Below are positions 47,767 to 57,578 of a DNA stretch of 64,000 nt, piece after piece. The notes beneath the pieces were generated by a model. That model saw nothing but the letters and a program-made list of their open reading frames with translations. It did no database searches and was not told where the DNA came from. Source of the DNA: Blattamonas nauphoetae (Eukaryota; Preaxostyla; Oxymonadida). Positions within the stretch are counted from its first letter, which is position 1. Each line of letters begins with the position of its first letter. Location: contig JARBJD010000032.1 in NCBI GenBank assembly GCA_033064195.1, forward strand, positions 186,001-250,000, written 5' to 3'. The translations under genes and the position numbers were made by a program.

Positions 47767-48370
47767 CGCGATCGTGGAGAGGAGGGAATGTGCGATCGTG
47801 GAGAGCAGGGACGCGCGATCGTGGAGAGGAGGGAGTGTGAGATCGTGGAGAGGAGGGACGCGCGATCGTGGAGAGGAGGGAGTGTGCGATCGTGGAGAGC
47901 AGGGACGCGCGATCGTGGAGAGGAGGGAGTGTGAGATCGTGGAGAGGAGGGAGTGCGCGATCGTGAAGAGGAGGGACGCGCGATCGTGGAGAGCAGGGAG
48001 TGTGCGATCGTGGAGAGCAGGGAGTGCGCGATCGTGGAGAGCAGGGAGTGTGCGATCGTGGAGAGCAGGGACGCGCGATCGTGGAGAGGAGGGAGTGTGA
48101 GATCGTGGAGAGGAGGGAGTGTGCGATCGTGGAGAGCAGGGAGTGTGCGATCGTGGAGAGCAGGGAGTGCGATCGTGAAGAGCAGGGAGTGCGCGATCGT
48201 GAAGAGCAGGGAGTGCGCGATCGTGAAGAGCAGGGAGTGTGCGATCGTGAAGAGCAGGGAGTGCGCGATCGTGAAGAGCAGGGAGTGCGCGATCGTGAAG
48301 AGCAGGGAGTGCGATCGTGAAGAGCAGGGAGTGCGCGATCGTGAAGAGCAGGGAGTGTGCGATCGTGGAG
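47767..48370. repeat. Purine-rich 22-24 bp minisatellite, about 26 copies
   Basis: The unit is GCGATCGTGGAGAGCAGGGA plus GTGT/GTGC/CGC, 22 to 24 bp long, with regional variants (GGAGAGGAGG at the left, GAAGAGCAGG at the right) that show local homogenisation. It fades into irregular GAGGAGG-rich sequence with scattered GATCGTGG up to about 48860. Long frames on both strands run through it, but unit lengths of 22 and 23 shift the frame and I do not treat them as genes. It shares the GCGATC core and 24-bp scale with the array at 3-209. Confidence 0.92.
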
Positions 48371-48879
48371 TGCAGAGGAAGAGGAGGAGGCAGGAGGGAG
48401 TGGAGGTGGAGTGTGATCGTGGAAGGGAGGAGGGACGGGAGGAAGGGAGGAGGAATGGAAGATCGTGGAGGGAGGACGGAAGATCGGAAGAGGTGGAGTG
48501 GAAGATCGGGAGAGTGGAGGAGGGAGGTGGAAGAGGAGGAAGAGTGGAGTGGAGGAGGAGGGACGGAAGAGTGGAGAGGAGGAGTGTGAGATCGTGGAGG
48601 GGGAGAGTGGAAGAGGAGGTGGAGGTGGAGGAAGGGAGGGAGGGGTGCGATCGTGGAGAGGAGGAGTGGACGGAAGAGTCGAGGAGGGGATCGTGGAAGA
48701 GGGACGGAAGATCGTGGAGGGAGGAGTGGAAGGAGGGGAGGAGGGATGGAAGGAGGAGGGGATGGAGGGAGGTGCGATCGTGGAGGGAGGACGGAAGATC
48801 GTGAAGAGGAGGGAGTGGGCGATCGAGGAGAGGAAGGGACGGGAGATCGTGGAGGTAAGTTCCTGTCGGCATTCCGGAG

Positions 48880-51300
48880 TCCACTCTGAGTGTATCTCAC
48901 GTAGTCAGGACTACTGTGTCGAGTGGTTGTGAAGCGCGTCAGTGATGGCCTGTCCGGTGAAGTGAACGACAGTACCATCAGAACGAGGTGATTGGGATAA
49001 GGTGACCACTGTTGAGGGTGAGGACGCATGTTGAGAGGAATATTGAATGAGTTGATGATTGAATCGAAGGATCGACGATGAATTCGTCGGATGTGCACTT
49101 CACTGAGAGCAGATTGTGTGTCAAGCTCTGGAAAATCGAAGATGAGGAAGCGAGAAAGGGGTGGCGATCATCCTTCCTTCGACGGCCGATTCTGCGAATC
49201 TCTGAAGAGTCGCTGTGGCCTCGTCGAGAAGATTATACAAGATCCTGCTGGTGATGGCGTTTTGTGTTGGATGAGGGATCAGCGTACTGTCCAGTCTGTC
49301 CTCGTCAACGATCAGGTAATTCTCGGCAATTGTCGTGGAGTCACAGTTCGTGATTCTTGTTGCGAACAACGACGAGCACCCTGGGTTCTGGAGCACGAAC
49401 TCCATCCCTTCTGAAGAGTCGATTCCTCTGAATATCACGCTGTCCAGAACGAGCCCGGAGCTGTCTGCGAGGCGCATGGAACAACTCACCTCGCCTTCAG
49501 AGGGAGGACGGCAGCAGTCCATGAAGAGTATGAGGCAGAGACTGGCTGGAAAACCGAGCCTGAGATGGAAAGAGAGGAAGGGCCGGAGAGTGTCGCACTT
49601 CCATCAAACTGCGCTGAACACGCCATGAACAAACAGCGACTGAACGTGATGTGGTTTTGAACGATGCCGTTGATTTCTGGATGATTCTGTTGAAGGAGGC
49701 GGCAAAGGGGTGAAGGAGACGTTCGAGCAGACGAGGGATTCTCCGTTGTTGAGTCCACACACCCTGTTCCACTAAGTTGGTTCGAGCTCATTGTGTCAGG
49801 AGGCGGGAAGAGAGGAGAGAGGAGTCAACTGTGAGTTGAGTCGGTACGACTTGATTCTGTTCTGTCGAAAGTGTCCTGGGGAGAGAGGAGAGGACCAGTT
49901 CCAAGAACGAGGCTGGTGACGTGAATGAGGAGACCGGAGCAGCTGACAGAAGCTGCACTGTTTATTTCAGAGCAGGGTGGTTGGGCGGAGGAGAATTTGC
50001 GGATTGGGGAAAAGGCAATCAGTGGAAGGAGTGTCCGAAGTTCACTCGATCTGGGAACAACGTCAATGAAAGAAATTGAACATCCATCGTTCACCTCAGA
50101 ACAGACAAGCATAAATGGGGAACATGCAGGATTTGAGATGATCATGCTTGACGAAATGACCACGTTGGAGTTCGAGAGTTGTCCGTTCGAAAGAAACATC
50201 CCTCGACAATCAATTATCATCCATGAAACATAAATCGAACAATTTGAGAAGATAAATATGAATTTGATCGTTTCTTCATGGTAGTTTGCTTTGTTTTCCA
50301 CGTCCGAGATTCATGTTGACGAGCTTCGTCCACCAACCATGTAGAATAGATTCTTGTTTCTTTTCCTCGAAGATTCATCGTCGTTGATGAGACTAGGTAC
50401 TGATGCGCATGATATTTATCGTATTTTAAATCGAGTATGCGGTGAAATCCGTCTTGATCGCCATTTTCTCGTGTCGGCTTCTCTTCAATCGCAAGTCAGA
50501 GCAGAATGATGAAATATCGTCAGAGTCGCACTTGGCGGTTTGTTTCGGAAGTTGATCGAGAAAAAGTGAGTCATCCGCCTAATCATCGGAGGCTGGTTGT
50601 AAATTGGCTGCCCACGTTCGTTCCGCAATTCTTTGCATGAATAAGACCCGCTCAACACATCATTTCCCGTGTGTACGATGAGGGAATCTGTTTCATTCTG
50701 TGGCAGTAGCCTATTTTCGGAGAGCGGCACGTTCAGATCCTCCTTCCGTTTGGCTTCGATACAGTTCTCGATTGTGAGTGAGTCGGTGATTGTGTCAAAT
50801 CTGAAGAGGTGATTGGTTCCTTCAAATCACGTTCTGACAAAGAGAAAGGCGGAGTTATGGACAGTGTCGGGAACGGGATGTCCTTGAAGTTCTCCGTGTT
50901 GTTCGGAAGAACAGAGGAGGTATGTGGTTCGGCTAATTGATGAAAATGAGTATAGAAACAATAAAGATGCATACTGATGTTGGGAGTTTTTCCTATTTCA
51001 TTTCTTTCTGTTTATTTCAGATTGTTACACGATCAAGTCATCTATGTCGGATAAATGATGAGAAACATGGGAAGAAGAGGGTAATAACAGCGGAGATACA
51101 TACTGATGGAGTGATTTTTCACCAGATTAATTCGATACGATATCAATGACAAGAAGAAGAGGAGTCAATTCTGGGTCAAGTGGTTTTTCACGAATTTGGA
51201 TTCAACACAGACAAAATTGATTTAGAACCCGACAATAGAAGGGTTGAATGTAGAACGGAAGTCAAATTGCGGAATGAGAGGTCCTGAAAGAAAAGAGATG
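48880..51300 (-). pseudogene. Gene B: beta-helix-like surface protein gene, partial
   Basis: Minus-strand frames run from an acceptor-like CTTTCAG at about 51287 (then DLSFRNLTSVLHSTLLLSG) through 50972-50733, 50730-50485, 50301-49825, 49791-49486 and 49522-49121, to about 48900. Motifs such as HITFSRCLFMACSAQ, LSISGSVFQ and VLDSVIFRGIDSSEG have the beta-helix surface-protein style of gene A. The first block aligns with the part of gene A next to its own copy of repeat R, so the two loci look paralogous. No signal-peptide exon is seen, and the element at 52042 lies where the 5' part should be. The gene is therefore probably 5'-truncated. A C-terminal run into the minisatellite (NLPPRSPVPSSPRS) is possible. 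Confidence 0.5.
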
Positions 51301-51309
51301 ACGAAGACA

Positions 51310-51857
51310 ACTCATCGTGGGGAAGAGGATCGGGACAAATCGGACATGTCCGATTTGTCCGATTTGTCCTCTTTTGAGATAAGTGCAGAAGTTGGATGAA
51401 CTAATTGAGAGAAAGTTCCAGTGTGAACATAAGGTGCTTGTCCGATTTGTCCTCCTCTTTGTCCTCTCTTGGGCCGATCGTCCTCGAAACTCCTAATTAG
51501 GAGTTTAGGAGACAGAGCCCCTACGGCTCGTGATTCACCACCAAACTGATTTTCACACATATTAACGCCCTTTTTAATGTCATACGATGGATATGATCGA
51601 ATATTGAAGGATCAAGTCTGCTATATAGTCAGAAAATTCCATGAAAAAAGTGCGGGGTGAAGAAACTTCTTTTCAGACATTTTGAAGCATTCTCTGGCAT
51701 TGAACAGGTCCGAATAGAGACAAAGAGTGTTTGAAGAACAGAGAGAAGGTGAATTCAGATGAAATGGAGGAAAACAAAGCTGATTTTCCGAGGAGGACAG
51801 GACCCCTGTCCTCTGTCCTCAAGATTTTGTCCTTCGTCCGTCCTCTTAACATCATAA
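51310..51857. repeat. Dispersed repeat R, copy 2, uninterrupted
   Basis: This is the intact counterpart of the two half-repeats at 2170-2445 and 5055-5335, with only scattered differences. It provides the empty site (TGTCATACGATGGATATG at about 51585) for the hAT-like element E1. It lies just upstream of gene B on the minus strand, in the same position relative to a shared exon as in gene A. Confidence 0.9.
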
Positions 51858-52041
51858 CTCTTCATTCTGAAAAAGATAAAAAAATGTGGTATACATCTCC
51901 ATTAAGAGCGTGGGTACGCTGCCAAGTTTTCAAAGATTTTCTCCCACATTGTTGTTTTGACTTTTTCATCAAGCACTACCGCATCAGTCTCTACCGGAAT
52001 AGCTTTCCAAATCGAAGGAAAATGAGATTTCAACATGTTTC

Positions 52042-54339
52042 AAGGCATGGGCAACGGTCGGTCCGACTGCTCGTCGACCGACCGACTGCTTTTTGGCGTG
52101 ATCGATCCCTTTTCTCGGATCAAGGATTTGTGTTTTGATGAGATTGTCTCAAATACACATTCCACTAGAAGTCGGAGACATAAATTTGCAGAATAGTCAA
52201 TTTGAACAAACCAAATGAACTGAACGTGAGACTGTATCGAGATCTGCCAATGAAGGAGGTGAAACAATTAAACGACTGAACAAGATTGTTTGAATGAAGT
52301 GGACTTGATCAAAAGGACCCGTCCAATGACAATGAGAGAAAATAGCTTTCTTTCCAGTCGTTCCTTCCACTCTATCCTCCACGCGACAGCTGTATTGATG
52401 TTCACGTCGTACAACGAACGAGTGTCGATCTCGCGAGAAATGAAGCACAGTTGGCGTTCAGCATCCACAGTGTGCATCAAAACCCCGTTGAACGAGACTG
52501 AATCGCCTTCGTGACGATTGTTACGAGATCTTCCTTTCTGTGGAATGACTTTCACTTCCGTGGGTTGGACAGGTTGATTTTTCTTGATGTGATGATAAGT
52601 TTAGAGATGAGATTGTGATATTTTTTGGAAGCGAGGATTCGTAGATGGTTATGAGGTAGAGGAAGAGACAGAGAGAGGAGACACGGCCTGTTCGGTCCAT
52701 TAAGCAGCTGTATCATCAGCATCTTCTTCTTTTCACCTGACTGAGGTGAAGATGGATGTAAAATGCTTCTTCGCCTTTGGTGTGGTTGTCACTATCGAAT
52801 TGAGTCTCTCCAGCTCCATCCGTTCACTGATCATGTTATGTTGCTTTTGAATCTGCTTCTTCTAAATGGATCGATGGATCAAGAATCAGGGCCGATGGAG
52901 GCAGATGGCGGGAAAGAGCCAGGATGGGTTCTGGTGAGGAAGAGTGTGCTTGTGATGGATGTGTGTTGGGAATATGTCCTTGGGGGAGATTGTTCGTTGA
53001 AGTATATGTGTAGAAGTTCCCCAAAGACTTGAATGGAGTCTGATCCAGGCTTGAGCAAGAGATGCTGCAGCGATGTCACAGTTGACTCATGCTCGTTCTC
53101 CGTCGATCTGCGGAGGTAATTTGTTGTTTTTATTTTTTAATTGAATCAGATTGGAAATATTCCTTCTTTCGAGTTCACTCAACAGCTGATCTTCGTAATG
53201 CATCTACATCATTGAAGCTGGCGCCTTCGTTTTGAAACAGTTCTCCTCCATTCGAGACTTGTGGAATTGACACTTTGGTATTCGTCGCAATTGGTGGTCG
53301 TCGTTTACCAATCTGCAACTCTGAATGACGTCTTTGTTCTGATCGGAGAGGTGTTGTGTCTGGGAGTTGGATCTGCCTGTGAGAGGGCGCCTCAGCTTGC
53401 ACAAATCATTCGGCAGAAGTGTGTGACGGAGTGAATGGCTTTTTTTCTCCCGATTTCATTAGTGGGATTGAAAGTGACTGTCGTTTTGAGGATGACACTG
53501 TCTTTCAACATTTCACTGTTGAGGAGGTTTGTGGAAGTGCCATCTGCGCTGATTGCATCTGGATTGTGGAACTTTCGTTCTGGTGGGTGATGAAGAGAGT
53601 CTGTCCTGCGAGGTGGGAAACAATTGGTGATTGTGTGCGAGACTTAATCGGCGATTGTGATTGAGAGTGATCTTTGGCTTGTGGAGAATAAACTCATTGA
53701 ATGGAAAATGAATAGATGTTTGATGAATGACTCTGGAATACTTTGTTGATAAGTTTGAGATGAACGACGATGGTGAATGGACAAGACATACAATTCGCAT
53801 ATATTACGAGGAAGAGGTTGATAAGAGTGACCAAACAGTGTAGATGCATCCTGATGTTGCGAGTTGTCATTTTCTCATCTCAATCATCCCACTTCAGAGT
53901 TGGGCTTGATCCAGACAGCTTCTGGAGATAAATGAAGAGAAAGAGGTTGTGAAAAGTTGAAATGAAAAAGAACAACATTTTCCTGTTATTTAAACCCGGC
54001 AAAATGCTGAAAAAACAAAGCTGACGAGTCGGTGTCGGTCGGACAGACAGACTTTTTGTCCGATGTTGGGGAAGGACAGACCGACTCAAGGACTCTGGAT
54101 CCACGGCTTCATCCACTCTATATTTGTGAAAAATAAGATGAACTAATTATAGAGATGCTATGAATCAAAAATGAGAAAAAAAGAAGAATAAAGTGACTTG
54201 GGCGGGATTCGATCCCGGGTTCGGGGAGCAAAAAGCTACCATTCTACCACTCGACTAAAAGGCCTTCAAAAAAGTCGCCGACTGTTTTATTTTTAGTGAC
54301 TGGACTCGAAGTTTTCAGACCGACCACTGCCCATGCCTA
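52042..54339. mobile_element. hAT-like non-autonomous element E3
   Basis: The ends are (A)AGGCATGGGCAACGGTCGG at the left and, inverted, TAGGCATGGGCAGTGGTCGG at the right. The 8-bp target-site duplication CATGTTTC is at 52034-52041 and 54340-54347. It is the same family as E1 in opposite orientation: its right 340 bp match the left end of E1 and its left end matches the right end of E1 (GTCGACCGACCGACT). The middle differs completely. Minus-strand frames near 53560-53400 (HNPDAISADGTSTNLLNSEM) and 52555-52300 (GDSVSFNGVLMHTVDAERQL) look like protein but are unassigned; they might be surface-protein pieces. Confidence 0.9.
54195..54271 (-). other. tRNA-like module in element E3
   Basis: On the minus strand TTAGTCGAGTGGTAG (box A type) and GGGATCGAATCCCG (box B type) are spaced as in a tRNA. 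An anticodon-like arm GGTAG-CTTTTTG-CTCCC would give UUU, but position 37 is a U and the acceptor stem is decayed. It is homologous to 2520-2595 in E1. Confidence 0.6.
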
Positions 54340-54565
54340 CATGTTTCAAACTACCTAGAGCACAATCCGAGAGCTTGACAAGATCATGTTGTGATCAAAT
54401 CCCATAGACCCACATTATTGACATTTTGACATCCCAAAAAACTCTGTCACACAGGTATAGACTCCATCCGTTTCATCCATTTTATTATCCTCAGAAAGGT
54501 CGATAGAAATGACATTCAGGTGAGTTCAACTAATTCCTAAAATAATTAGGAGCCGATCAAAAATC

Positions 54566-55977
54566 ATGCATTCGTGGAACTTCAGTTTGGATTCACAATC
54601 TGTCGGTATCTTCAAACTCGGAATGAGTTTGTTTGAAGTTAGACAATTGATCCAATCTGATTCTTCATTCGCCCACTGCGACATCGTTTACAGTGATCCT
54701 CATCCATGGTCAGTACCAGTCGTTTTATCCCTTCGTGATGAGTACATTCGTTTTGAATTTGATCCACAAATGCAGATTCTCCAAAAAATAGTACTTACTT
54801 CTCTTCCATCAGTAACCTTGGCATTCGATCGTATGACGCCATTTTTTCCTTCATCATGTTCTTGTCTCATGCAGAATGTGTTTTTTCCGGACCTAACTGC
54901 ATTACCACAATGGAAATTGTGTATAACACCTTCCCTAAAACAGTCCTTGGGCTCCTCAACAAGGATTCCAATGAATACGAAATCAAATATGGCAATACTT
55001 CATTCTTTTTCCATATTCCGAAGGAGTATCACCGACTATACGAAGGAATGGAGTTTTCCATCAAAGATGCGACAGGTTTTTCACCGTTGTGCAAGCGAAT
55101 CGAGATGAAATTACAAGACATCACTCCATTTCTCGCTCCTCCCATAATAGCCGTCCCACACGTTGGGATCATCATTCAATGGCCCATAAATCCACATCAT
55201 GGACACTCCACTGTCTCCCAACCAAATTCTGGTTCAAGTTCACAAGATCATCACCACCAATGTCTCAACATTGGCGATTCGATGGAAGATGTTATTTCCA
55301 TCCTTGGGGCACCTGAACGAATCTATTCGTGTCCAAAACGCCTTTCCACACGAGATGATGGCACTAAACCTCAAACAATCCCGGTTGGTCATAATCGATC
55401 TGTCTCCCCACCCGCTCTCTTCCCACAATCCCTCACCAACACTACTCTCTCATCCAGTCCCAATCAACTTCCTCTCTCTGAGCTCCTTAGCAGTGAAATT
55501 CCATCTACTTCCATCTCACTTCAGTCACTTGAGCCGACGCACACATCTGCTCCAAGGGTTGCTCATCCGAAGTTAAAGGTCGCTCATCTCCCGAAGAATC
55601 TTCCACCTTCTGTCGATCATTCTCTTCCTCCCTTTATCTACAATTATTTCCAACATGGAATAGACATCTCGTTCCATCCCCAAACCGCAACTGTGAATCG
55701 AATCATTCTGCATACAAATATCCCTGCTCACCCAGATTTTGCGCTTTATAAGCAATGTCCGTTCATTGTTCGGAGTGAAACAAACCAGATCCTTTTTACA
55801 CATCAATCAACTCTCCAAAATGTCAAAGACATCTACAAATCTCTCCCGCCTCCGATTGTGAATGCAAAATCCGCAGATATCCACCCCTTTGGTCCTTCTT
55901 TTTATTATGGATTCAATGACGGCATCATCTTCGAAGTTACAAAATCTGAGTTTCTTGCTGCCATCTCTGTCTTTTGA
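54566..55977 (+). CDS. PHAF1: PHAF1 (C16orf70/UPF0183) homologue, phagophore-associated protein
   Basis: Exons 54566-54830 and 54875-55977 join across a 44-nt intron (GTATGA...ATGCAG) in phase 1, giving 455 residues. The match to the human protein is clear along the length: FKLGMSLFEVRQLI near the start, FSGPNCITTMEIVYNTF after the intron, LNIGDSMEDVISILGAPERI, YNYFQHGIDISFHPQT, VNRIILHTNIPAHPDF and FGPSFYYGFNDGIIFEV at the end. PHAF1 acts with BCAS3 at the autophagic phagophore; BCAS3 is not in the window. A Ser/Thr/Pro-rich insertion sits at about residues 260-330. An 11-nt upstream exon (54509-54519) and a 30-nt intron with a GTGAGT donor would add an in-frame N-terminal MTFRSRSKI. Confidence 0.88.
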
Positions 55978-56059
55978 GCTGTTTTAAGTTATGAATTATT
56001 TGTACTTGAAAAAAGGATGTAAAGGGTAATGGATAAGGCATAATGGAGAACGAGTATTT

Positions 56060-57490
56060 TTACAATAACTGTTCCATGTACTTGAGATCATGATCTGTCA
56101 GTTGTGACACCCGATCAATATATGCATGGGTGCCTGTTGTCGTTCGAACTCGGACGGAGTAGAAGTCGCCTTTGGTTTTGATTTCTGAGGTATCTAGCAC
56201 GTACATCATTACTTCTGTTGGTCTAAAGAATGATGACTTTGGTTCATAGTATCCCTCCTGAAGAGGTTTTGCTCCGCCGTGCCCCACAAGTTTCTTCATC
56301 TCCACCCACTCCGATTGAGCTTTGTCTGAGAAACTCTTCGTGTATTTTGTTCTCATAACTTCGACAATGTAATCATTCCAGACCGCTGGGCCAAAACTAC
56401 TATAATCAGAGTAACTACCAACAGAGAATCCCGCGAGAACAATATCCGATTTTGTTGTTAGGTTGAAGAAGTGCCCCTGTTTTCCAACGAGGGCTATACC
56501 CATGTTTACTGGCAGATCAACCTTGTTATTATCGGCATCGAGTTTCTTTGCTTCCCCATCCAGGAATAAGTCTGTGGTTGTTTTATCAGGTACCGGCTCA
56601 CCAGCTGAATGATTATTGAAGGTAATTTCGCATCCTGAGTTTTTGATGGCGATTCCTTGTGTAATTTTATTGTCGATTTCGAGTGTAAATTCAGTTGTGT
56701 TGGTAACTTTAACTTGTCTGATGACTTCTGAGTATAATGCCCTTTGTATTGCGGGAAATGTGAGCGATGTTCCGAGTCCTTCCGTCGATCGAATGTCCAG
56801 AATTGCAGCTGACGGATCATTACATTCAAGACTTTGTAACGCAGATTCCTTGATTGTACCCCCGTCGACCTGGAAAACAAATGGGCCCGACCCATCCCAT
56901 TTTGTTGTATCGAGTGTCGCGACGTGAGTCGTTGGTCTATAGACAGATTTGTCCAACGGTTGGATGATGACATCACCGGAGAAGGTTGCGTACTTTTTGA
57001 TACAAATGTAGTAGTCTTTTGTCGTCCCACCTGGATTATGGCTGGTTGCAAGAGTGCATGTTCTCTGAAATGTCAATTTTATTGCTTTGTCTGATGTTCC
57101 TTCCAATAAAATAGTGCCTGTACCATAGATGGCGAAATCTGTATTATCTACACCAGTCATTACAAGCTCCACGTCAAAGGTAGTGTCTTGGCCAAATTGT
57201 GTGACACTGGGCGCAAATTCGTCGATCAGAACGGTATGTTCCATGATTTGAAAGGTAAAATTGTAGAGCTTCTCTTTTTGGGATTTAGCTATCGCAACAT
57301 CGAGTGAGTGGCATGGATGGGAAAATGTGCAGTTTGCTGAATTCGGTGATCCGTATTTCAGGTAGGCATGGCCAATTGGTGAGGGATCATCAGCCAGAAC
57401 GAGGAAAGACAGTGAAAAGAGGATGTTGATCATTATGTTTGATTGATGATGTCTGTCGAAGAGGCAACAAGGTATTTTGGTATTGATCAA
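56060..57490 (-). CDS. Secreted protein of unknown function
   Basis: A single-exon frame of 476 residues. The likely start is the second Met at 57433, MINILFSLSFLVLADDPSP, a compact signal peptide; from there the product has 457 residues. The mature part is rich in beta-strand-like and N-glycosylation-type sequence (NCT, NFT, NTT, NHS, NLT) with several cysteines and no C-terminal membrane anchor. I do not recognise the family. The N-terminal YGSPNSANCTFSHPCHSLDV recalls the opening of beta-helix (pectate-lyase-like) surface proteins, where a Cys-x-Ser-hydrophobic stretch begins the first coil, so a secreted beta-helix is possible. It is divergent from the coiled-coil gene that starts at 57579. 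Confidence 0.7.
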   Translation of the reverse strand: MINTKIPCCLFDRHHQSNIMINILFSLSFLVLADDPSPIGHAYLKYGSPNSANCTFSHPCHSLDVAIAKSQKEKLYNFTFQIMEHTVLIDEFAPSVTQFGQDTTFDVELVMTGVDNTDFAIYGTGTILLEGTSDKAIKLTFQRTCTLATSHNPGGTTKDYYICIKKYATFSGDVIIQPLDKSVYRPTTHVATLDTTKWDGSGPFVFQVDGGTIKESALQSLECNDPSAAILDIRSTEGLGTSLTFPAIQRALYSEVIRQVKVTNTTEFTLEIDNKITQGIAIKNSGCEITFNNHSAGEPVPDKTTTDLFLDGEAKKLDADNNKVDLPVNMGIALVGKQGHFFNLTTKSDIVLAGFSVGSYSDYSSFGPAVWNDYIVEVMRTKYTKSFSDKAQSEWVEMKKLVGHGGAKPLQEGYYEPKSSFFRPTEVMMYVLDTSEIKTKGDFYSVRVRTTTGTHAYIDRVSQLTDHDLKYMEQLL

Positions 57491-57578
57491 ACCCTAATCG
57501 TAACTCAATCCAATGTCCTCCGAGTTTCCGAGAGACATACGGTTAGCGCCTCAGTGTGATTCGAATCAAATCCTTGGA
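57491..57578. promoter_or_regulatory. Compact divergent intergenic region
   Basis: Fewer than 150 bp separate the starts of the secreted-protein gene (minus) and the coiled-coil gene (plus), so both promoters must lie in or near this stretch. I see no TATA box, and any shared control is inference. Confidence 0.35.

Noticed and set aside
47653-49098. Long frames (481, 382 and 283 codons) across the purine-rich minisatellite
   Set aside because: Repeat units of 22, 23 and 24 bp keep frames open on both strands by composition, and frames shift between units. A short coding tail from gene B may enter the array but the rest is not supported.
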